DNA from: Thermogemmatispora tikiterensis
GTDB taxonomy: Bacteria; Chloroflexota; Ktedonobacteria; Ktedonobacterales; Ktedonobacteraceae
DNA: 39,817 nt
Reading direction: 5' to 3'
Assembly (NCBI RefSeq): GCF_003268475.1
Contig: NZ_MCIF01000002.1
Coordinates: forward strand, 183,482 to 223,298
The notes beneath the pieces are model-generated. The model had not been told where the DNA came from. It worked only from the letters and a program-made list of their open reading frames with translations, and ran no database searches. Numbering within the stretch: position 1 is the stretch's first letter; the number at the start of each line of letters is the position of its first letter. The position numbers and the translations under genes were made by a program. Below are positions 9,013-17,566 of this stretch, in pieces.

Positions 9013-9347
9013 ATGCAGATCTTACATGGCTGGACAGCGACTGTCGGCTTTCGGTGCGGCGCCTGCTCTTCGCCGATGGCCGGTGCTCCTCCTGGCGCTG
9101 GCAACGGAACGCCTCGCACCCCAGCTGCACCTTGCTCCTCTTTCCTGAGGCCAGGGATCTTCCCGCGCTGCCGCTCCTGGTCGTCCTCAGTCCCTACCTG
9201 CTCGTCCTGGGGCAGGAGCAGCACGGCCCTCTTCCACGGCGGCGCAGCCTGCCTGGCGGGGAGGTGGTCGCGGGGCTGCTCGCGGGCATTTTGACCGTCC
9301 CCGGCGAACTGCTCGGCCACCTGCATATCTCTTCTGTCGCCGGTTAA
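9013..9347 (+). pseudogene. Possible gene remnant, unrecognised
   Basis: An ATG at 9013 behind GAGGAGAAG opens a frame (MQILHGWTATVGF) that turns composition-biased. An overlapping frame ending at 9347 reads more like protein (ARDLPALPLLVVLSPYLLVL, then VVAGLLAGILTVPGELLGHL). Together they suggest a frameshifted small gene with a hydrophobic second half. I recognise no family, and chance open frames are possible. Confidence 0.25.
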
Positions 9348-9419
9348 AGAGGCAGTGCTCTTCCCCTCACGCACGGTGTGCGTGATTGCAGGGAACGACC
9401 GGGAACACAGGATATGCAA

Positions 9420-9448
9420 TTGAGCATGCTTTCACAGCGTGATATACT
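9420..9448 (+). promoter_or_regulatory. Promoter of the lipoprotein gene
   Basis: TTGAGC (9420-9425), 17-nt spacer, TATACT (9443-9448), with an extended -10 TG at 9440. It matches the sigma-70 consensus well. Transcription would start near 9455, leaving a leader of about 75 nt before the ATG at 9530. Confidence 0.55.
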
Positions 9449-9529
9449 TTCTCAGATAGAGTTCATCGTTTTGGTGTGCAGATATGCAGTTAATGAGATT
9501 GCTATGTGCCTGATCAGGGAGGCAATCCT

Positions 9530-9982
9530 ATGGAAGGAACGGCACGAGAAACTGCACCAGCTCCCACCAGGAGGTTCATGAAGCGCCTGCTAATCTGGCT
9601 GGCGATACCACCCCTTCTCGCCTGCGTAGCTTGCTCTACCAATTACTTCCTCGGCCTATCGGGTTTCTGGCTCAACTATGCCACTCCCCACTGGCGTCAC
9701 CATCTGCTGGTCGTGCACATGGAAGACACGACCCTCGACGCTACCCCTGATGAATCGATGCAGGTCTCCGTAGTCTATCTCGAATTTAGCGATGGCACTG
9801 CCATCTATGTCTCCCCGTTGCGTGTCGACGAGCAGGATATCATCCCCGGGAAGACGCGCGTCTCCTACGCGCAGCTGCAGATCGACAATCCGGTCCTGGA
9901 TTACCTCTTCGCATGGAGCGACCCCTACTACGGTGTCGCCACCGAGGTGGTGATCGACCCTTCGTCGTCCTCTGACCAGTGA
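9530..9982 (+). CDS. Putative lipoprotein / membrane-anchored extracellular protein
   Basis: 150 residues. A basic N-terminus (TRRFMKRLL) precedes a hydrophobic segment ending in LLAC (Cys32) and VAC (Cys35), a likely lipobox. A polar domain of about 100 residues with beta-rich pattern follows (MQVSVVYLEFSDGTAIYVSPL, and near the end YYGVATEVVIDP). The ATG at 9530 follows GGGAGG at 7 nt; an internal ATG at 9578 after AGGAGG is an alternative that removes 16 residues and leaves a cleaner signal peptide. No known domain is recognised. It has its own promoter and no obvious operon partner. Confidence 0.7.
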   Translation: MEGTARETAPAPTRRFMKRLLIWLAIPPLLACVACSTNYFLGLSGFWLNYATPHWRHHLLVVHMEDTTLDATPDESMQVSVVYLEFSDGTAIYVSPLRVDEQDIIPGKTRVSYAQLQIDNPVLDYLFAWSDPYYGVATEVVIDPSSSSDQ

Positions 9983-10304
9983 GCGGCGAGCGGCGCTCTC
10001 AGTAAACAGCACTGCGCAAGCAACTCGGCGGCAGCTTTGCGTTCAGGTGGGGGAGCTGTCTTCAGGACCGCCTGGAGCGTCGGTATGGATGCAGAGACAG
10101 CCAGGTCAGCAAAGGCTCGCTCGTGCTCCTGTTGGCCCCCCACGGCGGCAGGTGCCGGCTCAGCAATTCCTGCAGGCCATCGCTGAGTATGAGCAGTCCC
10201 CTCGGCAAAGCCAAAGAGGGCGACAGAGGACCCGGCAGAGCCAGCGCAGAGCTAAGCAGGACTGGCAGGTGAACCACCAGGACCAGGGGAGTGGCCTTTT
10301 TGGC
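9983..10304. other. Intergenic stretch
   Basis: No gene or clear signal seen between the lipoprotein stop and the hydrolase remnant. Short overlapping open frames are compositionally biased and unrecognised. Confidence 0.4.
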
Positions 10305-10850
10305 ATTCAGACAAGCACGCGATAATGCCTGAAGATCGTGCGCTTGTCAAGGGAATGAACCCCAGGCATCCCCGTCCAGCCGCCAACGGCTGATACTGCG
10401 GGGAATGCTGGCACAGTGGGATGGCGTGGCGGCGACGACACCCCATAGGATTGGAGGCGGCCCAGAGGACAATCTCCTCTTCGGCCCAGGCTGGCTGGAG
10501 CGCATAAGCCCTGGCCAGGCACTCAGCAGGAGGCAAAGCGCGCAGCTCAAAGAGCCACGCCCAGGTCGAAGGAGATCCCGGCTCCTCAGGTGCCCCTGCC
10601 AGAAGGTCCCCCTGGGAAGACAAAAGCCCCCCGCTGATTTCAGCCTGCGAGGGGACCTGTCGAGCAAGGGCGGATCTTCCAGAATCAGGGCCTGCACCGA
10701 GTCGGGATACTCAGCGGCGACCATCGCGGCAGTAACCGCCCCCATCAAGTGCCCGATGAGCGTCCGGTCATCGGCCCTCACCCCAAGAGAAGCCCGCGCC
10801 AGGAGTAGCGGTTCGATAAGCCAGGGCAAGACTGGCATCCAATAGACTCC
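10305..10850 (-). pseudogene. Alpha/beta hydrolase, decayed
   Basis: One minus frame carries the nucleophile-elbow region: RADDRTLIGHLMGAVTAAM, then VAAEYPDSVQALILEDPP. This is the pattern of alpha/beta hydrolases (GHSMGG...AAEYPxLVxALILEDPP), but the catalytic Ser is replaced by Leu (GHLMG). Near 10640 the homology moves to another frame (WAWLFELRALPPAECLARAY, then AEEEIVLWAASNP), the cap-domain part. The end beyond about 10440 is scrambled, and no catalytic Asp/His region can be read. So it has a frameshift, a lost nucleophile and a decayed C-terminus, and is not functional. Confidence 0.65.
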
Positions 10851-10901
10851 TTCTGTGGTTTGGCGAGGAAGGGCCTCGCCCTTCCTCGCCACGTTGCTCA
10901 T

Positions 10902-11562
10902 CCTGAATGACCTGGATGCGCTCGACAGAGAAGAGCGTACATGATGGCGGTGGGAAGCGGCTGGGAGGGAAACGGGAGCGTAGCGGGCAGAGAGCGGGAG
11001 AGTGAGAGACAGGGAGTGGGGTGCGCAACGGGAGCAGCCTGGGAAGGCAGCAGGTGGAGACCGTTGTCGCTGCTCAGTTCCGGCAAATCTCGGCAGAGGT
11101 TCAGAAGAGGTTCAAAGACAACAGGGCCATGTCTTGTAGTGCTTGTTGCTCTGGCTGCAGGCACTGATTGGCTCTTTGTCAGGCGGGGTAGCGCTGGAGT
11201 GAGGTGTGAGTGTGGAGCCGGTCATTCCCTGCGCCAGTATGAGAGGCTGTTCTCTGAGGCGGACCGGGAAGAGTCGTTCTCTTTGCTTGATCGGGCGCAG
11301 CGGATGGAGAGACTGACTTCTGGGGGAGGCCCCTGGATCAACACCTGGGGATGCGCACTGCTCGCAAGGCTGTACGGAGGGCAGTCAAACGAGAGTCTTT
11401 GCCCCTGCTTGAAGGAAGCTCTCAGGGTATACGCTTTTCAGAGTATCTGCCTTGGAATGCCGCTTTCTGTCTATGTATCCCTGTCTCTTTTCATGAAGCG
11501 TGTAGATGAGTTGTGTGCACTGGCTTCTAGAGCCGATTGGAAGCGTTGATAGCTCTTCTTGA
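10902..11562. other. Stretch without a recognisable gene
   Basis: An open frame at 10941-11549 (plus) has no clear ribosome binding site and its Gly/Arg/Ser-rich translation resembles no family I know. It ends just before the phosphatase fragment and may partly be decayed upstream sequence of that gene, but I cannot show homology. Confidence 0.4.
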
Positions 11563-11940
11563 GAGTACCTGCCGTATCGGCAGTACAGCGGAGGAGTCGC
11601 TGAACTGCGCGCTACCGCTATGCCCTTTGGCATGATGCCGGGCATGCAGTACGAAGAGCGAGCGGTCACGCTGGAATGCGGGGACAATGTTCTGTTCTAC
11701 AGCGACGGTCTGGTGGAGGCTCACCATACCCGGCGCGAAAGGTTCGGCTTTCCCCATCCGATGGCCCTGCTTCAAGAGCACCCAGGCGATCCTGGCCTTA
11801 TTGAGCACGTGTTAAACGAGCTGGCAAGGTTGAGCGGCAGCGGCTGGGAGCAGGAGGACGATGTGACGCTGCGTAGAGCAGATGCGACACAGGCACAGCA
11901 GGGGCAGGAGTCGGTGACGGTGAACGTAGAGCGGCTATAG
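11563..11940 (+). pseudogene. C-terminal fragment of a SpoIIE/PP2C-type phosphatase
   Basis: From about 11563 the frame reads YLPYRQYSGGVAELRATAM, PFGMMPGMQYEER, then LECGDNVLFYSDGLVEAH, FGFPHPMALLQEHPG and GWEQEDDVTL. This is the C-terminal half of a PPM-type (SpoIIE) serine phosphatase, including the conserved D-GLVEA and DDxTL segments that hold metal-binding Asp residues. An upstream TGA (11560-11562) and absence of the N-terminal half, including the first metal-binding Asp motif, show truncation. Such phosphatases act in partner-switching control of sigma factors; this copy cannot. Confidence 0.75.
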
Positions 11941-12054
11941 CGAGTGCCTCGTAGGAACAGCACTTAGAGAGCTTGCAACAGCTATTTTCCCTTCCAGGCA
12001 AAGGGGGAGTCACATTCGTATATTATTAACTAGCATTATTTCTATTGAATAGTG

Positions 12055-12060
12055 TATACT
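12055..12060 (+). promoter_or_regulatory. Probable -10 element upstream of the tandem membrane genes
   Basis: TATACT lies in an AT-rich island (about 12020-12070) that stands out from the GC-rich surroundings. No strong -35 is seen (TAGCAT at 18 nt). The leader to the ATG at 12179 would be about 110 nt. The surrounding AGTGTATACT is a near-palindrome and could be an operator. Confidence 0.35.
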
Positions 12061-12178
12061 TCCTATTGTGGAACATCTAGCCCATCAGGAACAAGGCCCT
12101 TCTCACTCACATTCGCGTCAACCCGATGACGACCGGACGTACATGAATGCATCATGCTGGTAAGGAGTTCTCTGTTTC

Positions 12179-12886
12179 ATGAATGCTCTCGCTCATCAAT
12201 CACAACCGGAAGGGGCAGTCCCCGCCATTTATCGTCTCCACCGCTTGTTCTTAGCGCTCTGTGTTGTGCTGGGACCACTGTTTGCCCTTGCTATGGCTTC
12301 CCTCGGTCCAGGATACTCCAGTACGAAAAGTGGTCCGGTCGTGGCGCTTGCCCTGACGAGGACCGCCAGCGCCACCCAGTTGCAGATCAGCACGCTTATT
12401 AGCGTGATCGGTGCCTACCTGATCCCTGTGAGCTTGCTGACTATGGCGTGGCTGGCGATGCGCCGCGCTCCCTGGTTGGCAACTATTGCCATGCTGGTTG
12501 TGTTCGTTGGAGTCTTTCCTCTTCCAGCTTTTGTGGCCCAGAGTGCGCTCAATTGGGATCTTGCGCGTATGGGAAACAATCCATTGTTCGACGTGATCGT
12601 GCAACGCTTCAATGACGATGGGGTAATGAGCTATTATAATGCAGCCTTTGTGGTCGGCACTATTCTGGGCCCGGCCTTGATTGGGATCGCGCTTTGGCGA
12701 GCGCGGGTCGTTCCCATCTATGCCGCTGTTCTGATTAGCGCGAGTCGTCTACTTGTGTTCTCCTACCTCATCGTTCAAAGTTTCATTCCAGCGGTCTATA
12801 TTCAGTCTATCACCTGGCTGGTGCTCTTTATTGGCAGTATTCCCGCTGCCCTGGCAGTGTGGAAGAGACCCTCGATTGAGCAGTAA
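12179..12886 (+). CDS. Polytopic membrane protein, first of a tandem pair
   Basis: 235 residues with about six membrane segments: roughly residues 24-45, 72-95, 98-118, 155-175, 178-200 and 207-228. A short motif after the second segment, MRRAPWLATI, recurs exactly in the next gene as MRRAPWLATI, and the C-terminal IGSIPAALA matches GSIPAALA there, so the two genes are tandem paralogues. The ATG follows AAGGAG at 11 nt. No family is recognised; no catalytic residues stand out. Spacing to the second paralogue is 21 nt, so they probably form an operon. Confidence 0.75.
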   Translation: MNALAHQSQPEGAVPAIYRLHRLFLALCVVLGPLFALAMASLGPGYSSTKSGPVVALALTRTASATQLQISTLISVIGAYLIPVSLLTMAWLAMRRAPWLATIAMLVVFVGVFPLPAFVAQSALNWDLARMGNNPLFDVIVQRFNDDGVMSYYNAAFVVGTILGPALIGIALWRARVVPIYAAVLISASRLLVFSYLIVQSFIPAVYIQSITWLVLFIGSIPAALAVWKRPSIEQ

Positions 12887-12907
12887 GCGAAGAAAGGATT
12901 TCTCAAC

Positions 12908-13668
12908 ATGTTGCTCTCCCGCCAGGCCGGACAGCAGCACCCTGCTGAGCCCACCTATCGCACATTCCTGCGTGCATGCCTGGCCGCCTGTATCGTTCTG
13001 GCTCCGGCCGTCCTGTTACTGGGGTTCGCTTTCGATCCGACGGGTGGTGTTGGTGTGCCCTCATCAGCCAACGTTCTTGCCGCAGACTTCCAGGCAGCCA
13101 GTCTTCTGCAAATCCAGCTATTTCTGTACTTCAACGCCGTGACCGTCTACTTCTTTCCGCTCAGTTTCATCGGCCTGGGACTGCTCGCCATGCGGCGCGC
13201 ACCCTGGCTGGCAACCATCGGCATGATCTTCGGTTTGGCAGGATCGCTTCCATTTGGGATGTTCGTGGGTCCAGAGGCTCTGGCGGCAGCCGTCGCGCAG
13301 CGCAGGTGGGTGTGAACCCATCGACGGCTGCCGTCCTGCATTTTGTCGACTCTCAAGGAGCGATCTTTTTACTCCAAACGAGTTGGGTGATCGGCCACCT
13401 GCTCGGCTATGTTCTTCTGGGCATCGCACTCATACGATCACGGGTCATCCCTCTGTGGGCCGCCATCCTCATCATTGCAGGTCTTCCTTTCCAGGCGGCA
13501 GGCTACGGTACGCATCAAGGTGTCCTTCAACTGGTCTGCTTCGCACTCATCTTCCTCGGCAGCATCCCCGCCGCCCTGGCAATGCTGAAAGGGGGTGACC
13601 GAGTTATGCCTGTGTCTCAGCAGCTAGATTCCCGCGCAACAGGAGAAGCAGGACAAGCAGAGCGCTGA
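12908..13668 (+). pseudogene. Tandem membrane-protein paralogue with a frameshift
   Basis: The ATG at 12908 (AGAAAGGA upstream) opens a frame with three membrane segments and the shared MRRAPWLATIGM motif, but stops at 13315 after AVAQRRWV. The homology continues in another frame from about 13300 (VNPSTAAVLHFVDSQGAIFL, then IGHLLGYVLLGIALIRSRVI, then LIFLGSIPAALA) to 13668. A single missing base near 13300 explains it; restoring it gives 253 residues, like the 235-residue neighbour. There is no homopolymer at the site, so a real mutation is more likely than a run-length error. Function unknown, as for its paralogue. Confidence 0.65.
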
Positions 13669-13689
13669 TCACATACCATGCAAGCGGGC

Positions 13690-14141
13690 CTACCAGCCCG
13701 CGAGATGCGCAACGATGTGTAACCTCTGGCGAGTAGGCATGAAGATGTGCCTCGAGACGGGTGGAGACGGAGGAAGAGCTGGCCAGCCAGGCGAAGTCGG
13801 CGGCGAGGCGCAGCAGGTCGTGATCAGGATCGACGCAGACGACCGAGGGGGCGTCGTGGGGGGGAGTGGGGACCTGCCCGCGGCAGGGGGCGAGGAGGGA
13901 GGAGAGGGCAAGAAGGACGGCCCAGTGGCCGGCGGCGGGCAGGTCGAGGACGGGGCAGGGGTCTCGTCCTCGAGAGGATCAGGGGGGCCAGGGGAAGCGA
14001 GCTGGGACGAGCGAGCCGAGGGCGGGTGAGATCAGCGTCGAGATCGAGGCGGCGGCGCACGTCAGGGCTGAGGCGGGACGCCAGCGGGTCCTGCTGGGGC
14101 CAGCGCGGGCCGTCGGGTACGGGTTCGATGAAGGTCGCCAT
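13690..14141 (-). pseudogene. Frameshifted gene, possibly another methyltransferase remnant
   Basis: The ATG at 14141 has a good ribosome binding site (AAAGGAG, 7 nt) and starts MATFIEPVPDGPRWPQQDP. After about 50 residues this frame becomes Pro/Arg-rich while another takes on protein character: CPVLDLPAAGHWAVLLALSS, then APSVVCVDPDHDLLRLAADF. These resemble decayed SAM-binding motifs I (VLDLxxGxG) and II (VVxVDPD), but the Gly-rich loop is lost. It is the third gene of a minus-strand run (methyltransferase M2, small helical protein, this), starting 4 nt after the previous stop. The methyltransferase reading is tentative. Confidence 0.4.
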
Positions 14142-14145
14142 GGAA

Positions 14146-14534
14146 TCACTCCTTTCGCTTCGAGATGATGCGAGCGCTGTTTAAAGAACAAGGCAGACGT
14201 CGTCGCGCTGGCAGCGTCATGGACCAGTGAACCAGGGATCGCAGGAAGGTGATCGTGATCGCTCTCCTCCAGACGCTGCTCCACGGCCCAGAACCGCGAG
14301 CCAGCGGGTCCAGGGATCGGGGGGCCGGGCGCGTCTGCTGCGCGCGGACCGGCGCCAGGAGGCGCTGGACCAGGCGCAGCCGCGCATTGCGCTCGGCGGT
14401 GGGCAGCGTGTGCGCCAGGGTCTCCTGTCGATAGCCTTGCAAGGCCTGCAGCAGAGCCTCGACCTGTTCGTCCGTCAGTATCAGCGACTTGCTGGCCCCC
14501 ATCGCAGGGCGAGGTGCGGGTTCCTGGTGCTCAT
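14146..14534 (-). pseudogene. Small helical protein, frameshifted at a C5/G5 run
   Basis: An ATG at 14534 behind AGGAGG (8 nt) overlaps the stop of methyltransferase M2 as ATGA, so it was translated by coupling. It reads MSTRNPHLALRWG and then runs into a stop. From the G5 run (14496-14500) the next frame continues as ASKSLILTDEQVEALLQALQ, GYRQETLAHTLPTAERNAR, LRLVQRLLAPV, an amphipathic helical protein. Adding one G joins them into 129 residues. Family not recognised. An in-frame ATG at 14502 could start a shorter 118-residue form but has no ribosome binding site. Confidence 0.5.
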
Positions 14535-15099
14535 GCTCCGGGCCTCCTGCCAGAGGCGGCGTGAAAGACATACCAGGCCTGGAGCCGCATCCACTCCTGG
14601 GCCGCTTCGCGCAGCATCTGGTCGACCTGCTCCGGGGGCGTGGCCGTCCGGGGACACAAGGCGTCCTTGAGGACGTTGATCCCTTGGAGGACATCGGTGA
14701 GCAGGAGCTGGCCCGTCGCCCCGGCCCAGCGGCCCGGGGGGGCCGGGATATCCTGGCTGGTGACCTCCACGCAGCCGGCCTGCTGGAGCAGCTCGCCGAG
14801 CTGGTGCAGGACGGCCAGCTCGAAGCCGAGCTGCCGGCTGATGCCGGTGAACCAGTCGAACAGGCGCCGGGTGGCCGGCCCGGCTGGCTGGATGCCATCG
14901 CTGAGTTCGAGCAGTTCGATCCAGCCGCCGGGGCGGGTGACGCGCACCAGCTCGCGGACGACGCCGGGCCAGGCCTGGGCGGGAATGGCAACCACCAGCA
15001 GGCGCTAATGGGTAGAGCCGAATTGACCATCGGGGAAAGAGGGCCTGCATCTCGAAGGCGCAGATGCCGGTGCCCACATCCAGGGTGGGGCATCTGCTG
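14531..15099 (-). pseudogene. Class I SAM-dependent methyltransferase, decayed (copy M2)
   Basis: Motif I survives in one frame (TLDVGTGICAFEMQALFP). The following ~35 residues present in copy M4 are missing, and after the junction the frame is DGQFGSTH, stop, RLLVVAIPAQAW, VRELVRVTRPGGWIELLEL, through an intact C-terminal domain (LLQQAGCVEVTSQDIPAPPG, QEWMRLQAWYVFHAA) to 14531. Compared with M4 (27.8 kb) it has an internal deletion between two TTYCCC-like sites, a frame change and a CAG-to-TAG nonsense codon at STHQRLL. DNA identity to M4 over about 155 nt is near 97%. It is upstream of, and overlaps, the small helical protein. Confidence 0.75.
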
Positions 15100-15381
15100 A
15101 CGCCGACGCAGCTCGATGCGATTCCTGCAGCGCGACCTGCACGCTGCGCCAGTGGAGTTGCATTCGCGACATCAGCGATGTTCCGCTGTGTCGGCATCCA
15201 GACCCTGCTCTGAGCAGAGCTGACCGAAAGGGAAGCCGCTCACACATCAGGCTACCAGAGAGAGCAAGCGTCCCGGCTTCTCCCACAGTACCAGTTTTCC
15301 TTTCTTACTTGATCGAGCGAACGCAGAGGGGAGTACCCGGTGCCCATCACCTCTCTCATGATGCTCTCAGCAAGGAGGGTG

Positions 15382-15387
15382 TATAAT
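15382..15387 (+). promoter_or_regulatory. -10 element of the two-component operon
   Basis: A perfect TATAAT, preceded by TG, 52 nt before the response regulator ATG. The -35 region (TGATGC at 17 nt) is weak, which would suit an activator-dependent, possibly autoregulated promoter. Confidence 0.45.
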
Positions 15388-15438
15388 CAATTCCCAGGAA
15401 GGAGCGGTTCTTGCTTTGCACGCCACGAGGGAAGAAGG

Positions 15439-16149
15439 ATGCAGCTACTCATTGTCGAAGATGAGGCCAAGCTCCGTCAGCTGCTACGCCGCGGTCTCCT
15501 CGAAGAGTGCTACACCGTCGACACTGCCGCTGATGGAGAGGAAGCGCTTTACAAGATAGAGACATACACCTACGATCTGGTGCTGCTGGATCTGGTCCTG
15601 CCCGGACGGGATGGTTTGAGTGTCTGCCAGGCCATCCGCCAGAGGCACCCACAGCTTCCCATTATCGTGCTCACCGCCAGAGATGGCATCCCAGATAAAG
15701 TGCAGGGGTTGGACGCTGGAGCCGATGACTACCTGACCAAACCGTTTTCCTTCGCAGAACTCACCGCACGCATCAGGGCGGTGCTCAGACGCGGAGCTCA
15801 GACCCGCGCACCAGTCTTGAGGATGGGAGACCTCTCCCTTGATCCCGCAACCAGAGCCGTCAGAAGGGGAGGCCAGCTGCTCTCCCTGACCCCGCGCGAG
15901 TATGCTCTGCTGGAGTACTTCCTGCGCCATCCCCACCAGGTGCTGACGAAGACGGAGCTGCTCGAACATGTCTGGGACTATCACTATGAGGGTCTCTCGA
16001 ACGTCGTGGAGACGTATGTCCGTTACCTGCGCCAGAAGCTGCGCGTGAGACCGGACGCCCCCGAACTACTGCATACGATACGCGGAATGGGTTACGTGCT
16101 GCGAGAAGGCGAGCCATGTTTAGCCGAGCCCGAATCCAGCTCACTGTAA
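15439..16149 (+). CDS. OmpR/PhoB family response regulator
   Basis: 236 residues. The receiver domain (1-115) has the acidic pocket EDE (7-9), phosphorylatable Asp51 (LLDLVLPGRDG), Thr79 (VLTA) and Lys101 (TKPF). A winged-helix DNA-binding domain (about 125-225) follows with the typical LTPREYALLEYFLRHP, VLTKTELLEHVW and the wing RGMGYVLR. The ATG at 15439 sits after GAGGG at 7 nt and starts directly with the first receiver strand; the frame is open further upstream without a site. It overlaps the sensor kinase gene by 34 nt. As a pair they sense an unknown signal at the membrane and control transcription, perhaps of the small secreted protein downstream. Confidence 0.93.
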   Translation: MQLLIVEDEAKLRQLLRRGLLEECYTVDTAADGEEALYKIETYTYDLVLLDLVLPGRDGLSVCQAIRQRHPQLPIIVLTARDGIPDKVQGLDAGADDYLTKPFSFAELTARIRAVLRRGAQTRAPVLRMGDLSLDPATRAVRRGGQLLSLTPREYALLEYFLRHPHQVLTKTELLEHVWDYHYEGLSNVVETYVRYLRQKLRVRPDAPELLHTIRGMGYVLREGEPCLAEPESSSL

Positions 16150-17114
16150 TCTATTGTGTGTTTTTCTTTCTGCTGATCTGGCTCGCAAGCCTCCTGTTCT
16201 ATCTGGCGATGGACCAGACCATCGGAGGTGATGCCCTCATCAGCCATTTCAAACAGCAGGAACAGCAAGGCCAGCACGAAGCGACGATCGATGAACAGAG
16301 TGTTCTGCTGGCTGGAGAGGTAACACTGGACCAGTTGAGAACCGGTCTGCTGGGTCTGAACGGGGGACTGCTGCTCACGTTTCCACTTGTCGTCTGGATG
16401 CTCACCGGTCGCACACTCAAGCCGGTTCAGCTGGCCCATAGCCAGCAGGCCCAATTTACCGCAACCGTCGCCCATGAATTACGCACGCCTTTATCCATTC
16501 TGCGCGGAGAAATCGAGGTCACTCTACGCAGCGAGCGCTCTCTGGACGTCTACCGGCAGACGCTGCAGAGCATCCAGGAGGAGGTGGAGCAGTTGCATGA
16601 ACTGGTCGAACAGCTGCTCTCCCTGGCGCGCCTCGAGCAGCGGCCCTCGCTGGAGGTGGCAGAGACGGTGGATCTCACAGATCTGCTCAACCAGGTCGTG
16701 AGTGTCTGCGAGCAGCGCAGACGCAGGCGGCACCTGACGATCCTCGTGCATCTGGCCGAGGAGAGCATCGTCGTACGCGGCCAAGAGGCGCTCCTCAGAC
16801 AGGCTATCCTCAATCTGCTGGATAATGCCCTCAAATATACCCCCGCAGGAGGGACCATCAGCCTGGAGCTGAGACGGTCACATCAGAGCGGCCTCCTTAT
16901 CATCAGCGATACAGGAACAGGCATCGCAGATGAGGACCAGAAACATCTGTTCGAGCGATTTTACCGGGGCGCGACGGCTCGCTCTCTGAGCCAGGGCTAT
17001 GGACTGGGGCTGGCACTGGTCCATGAGATCGTCAGGTTGCACCGCGGGCAGATCATCGTCCACTCGCGGCAGGGCGTGGGCACCACCGTCGTATTGATGC
17101 TCCCTTGCTCCTGA
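16116..17114 (+). CDS. Membrane sensor histidine kinase
   Basis: 332 residues. TM1 is at about 10-31, followed by a short extracytoplasmic loop (32-75) and TM2 at 76-97. Then come the H-box FTATVAHELRTPLSILRGE (His120), a coiled dimerisation helix, the N-box LRQAILNLLDNALKYTPAGG (Asn233, Asn237), the G1 box ISDTGTGI (Asp265) and the G2 box GYGLGLALV (294-302). All catalytic boxes look intact. There is only a very short link between TM2 and the H-box, with no full HAMP domain. The start overlaps the regulator's end by 34 nt, typical for co-translated pairs. The ~45-residue loop is small, so the stimulus may be sensed within the membrane or through a partner. Confidence 0.92.
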   Translation: MFSRARIQLTVIYCVFFFLLIWLASLLFYLAMDQTIGGDALISHFKQQEQQGQHEATIDEQSVLLAGEVTLDQLRTGLLGLNGGLLLTFPLVVWMLTGRTLKPVQLAHSQQAQFTATVAHELRTPLSILRGEIEVTLRSERSLDVYRQTLQSIQEEVEQLHELVEQLLSLARLEQRPSLEVAETVDLTDLLNQVVSVCEQRRRRRHLTILVHLAEESIVVRGQEALLRQAILNLLDNALKYTPAGGTISLELRRSHQSGLLIISDTGTGIADEDQKHLFERFYRGATARSLSQGYGLGLALVHEIVRLHRGQIIVHSRQGVGTTVVLMLPCS

Positions 17115-17124
17115 CCTTTCCTCT

Positions 17125-17184
17125 GCACCTCTGCCTCTCACGCTCTTCTCATCGGCTGTCTGCTAGACTCTGAGGGAGAGGTGC
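17125..17184 (+). promoter_or_regulatory. Leader inverted repeat between kinase and secreted protein
   Basis: GCACCTCTGCCTC (17125-17137) pairs with GAGGGAGAGGTGC (17172-17184), 12 of 13 bases, across a 34-nt loop. The left arm also contains CACCTC, complementary to GAGGTG in the Shine-Dalgarno at 17192-17197. Left arm pairing with the right arm would leave the ribosome binding site free; pairing with the site would hide it. This is a possible post-transcriptional switch; no experiment supports it. Confidence 0.35.
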
Positions 17185-17203
17185 AAGAAAGGAGGTGATA
17201 CTG

Positions 17204-17512
17204 ATGGTCCTCAGACGCATCTGTGGCTCGCTGGTCCTCGGACTCCTGCTGCTGACAGGGCTGGTCCTCGGCAGCGAAAGCTTGAAGCTGACGGCTGTGC
17301 AGGCTACGTCGCCCAGCCTGCAGACAGTGGCGAGTGTGGCCTCCCCTCAGCGGCAGACTCTGCAGCATCCGCTGCTTCAGGCCAGCGTGGAGGTGTCTGA
17401 CCCTGATGAAAAGGGAGAAGCGGCACACGACCAGGAAGCCGAGCCGGGATTGCCGGGAGGCGGTCATCAGGATCAGGGGCAGAGCGATCACCAGTTTGAA
17501 GGGATTGAGTAA
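17204..17512 (+). CDS. Small secreted protein downstream of the two-component system
   Basis: 102 residues. The N-terminus is a signal peptide or anchor (VLRRICGSLVLGLLLLTGLV, then LGSES). The mature part is polar, with Gln/Ser-rich and then acidic, Gly/His/Gln-rich sequence (VSDPDEKGEAAHDQEAEPG, GGGHQDQGQSDHQFEGIE). No fold is recognised. The ATG at 17204 follows AGAAAGGAGGTGAT (17186-17199), an almost full-length match to the anti-Shine-Dalgarno of 16S rRNA, so translation should be very strong. A GTG at 17195 in the same frame lies inside that site and is rejected. Its place 90 nt behind the kinase suggests an accessory sensor, output or metal-binding (His/Asp/Glu) role. Confidence 0.65.
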   Translation: MVLRRICGSLVLGLLLLTGLVLGSESLKLTAVQATSPSLQTVASVASPQRQTLQHPLLQASVEVSDPDEKGEAAHDQEAEPGLPGGGHQDQGQSDHQFEGIE

Positions 17513-17542
17513 CACGAGGCAGCCGAGCCGTTCACTGGCACA

Positions 17543-17566
17543 GGGGGAGGCTACACAGCCTCTCCC
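17543..17566 (+). terminator. Terminator-like hairpin after the secreted protein
   Basis: GGGGGAGGCT (17543-17552), loop ACAC, AGCCTCTCCC (17557-17566): a 10-bp stem with one G-U pair, 30 nt after the stop codon. There is no long U-run, so it may terminate weakly or protect the 3' end. Confidence 0.45.

Noticed and set aside
14890..14930. GTTCGATCC as a tRNA T-loop
   Set aside because: It lies in the coding sequence of methyltransferase copy M2 and recurs in M4; no acceptor or anticodon arms can be folded around it.
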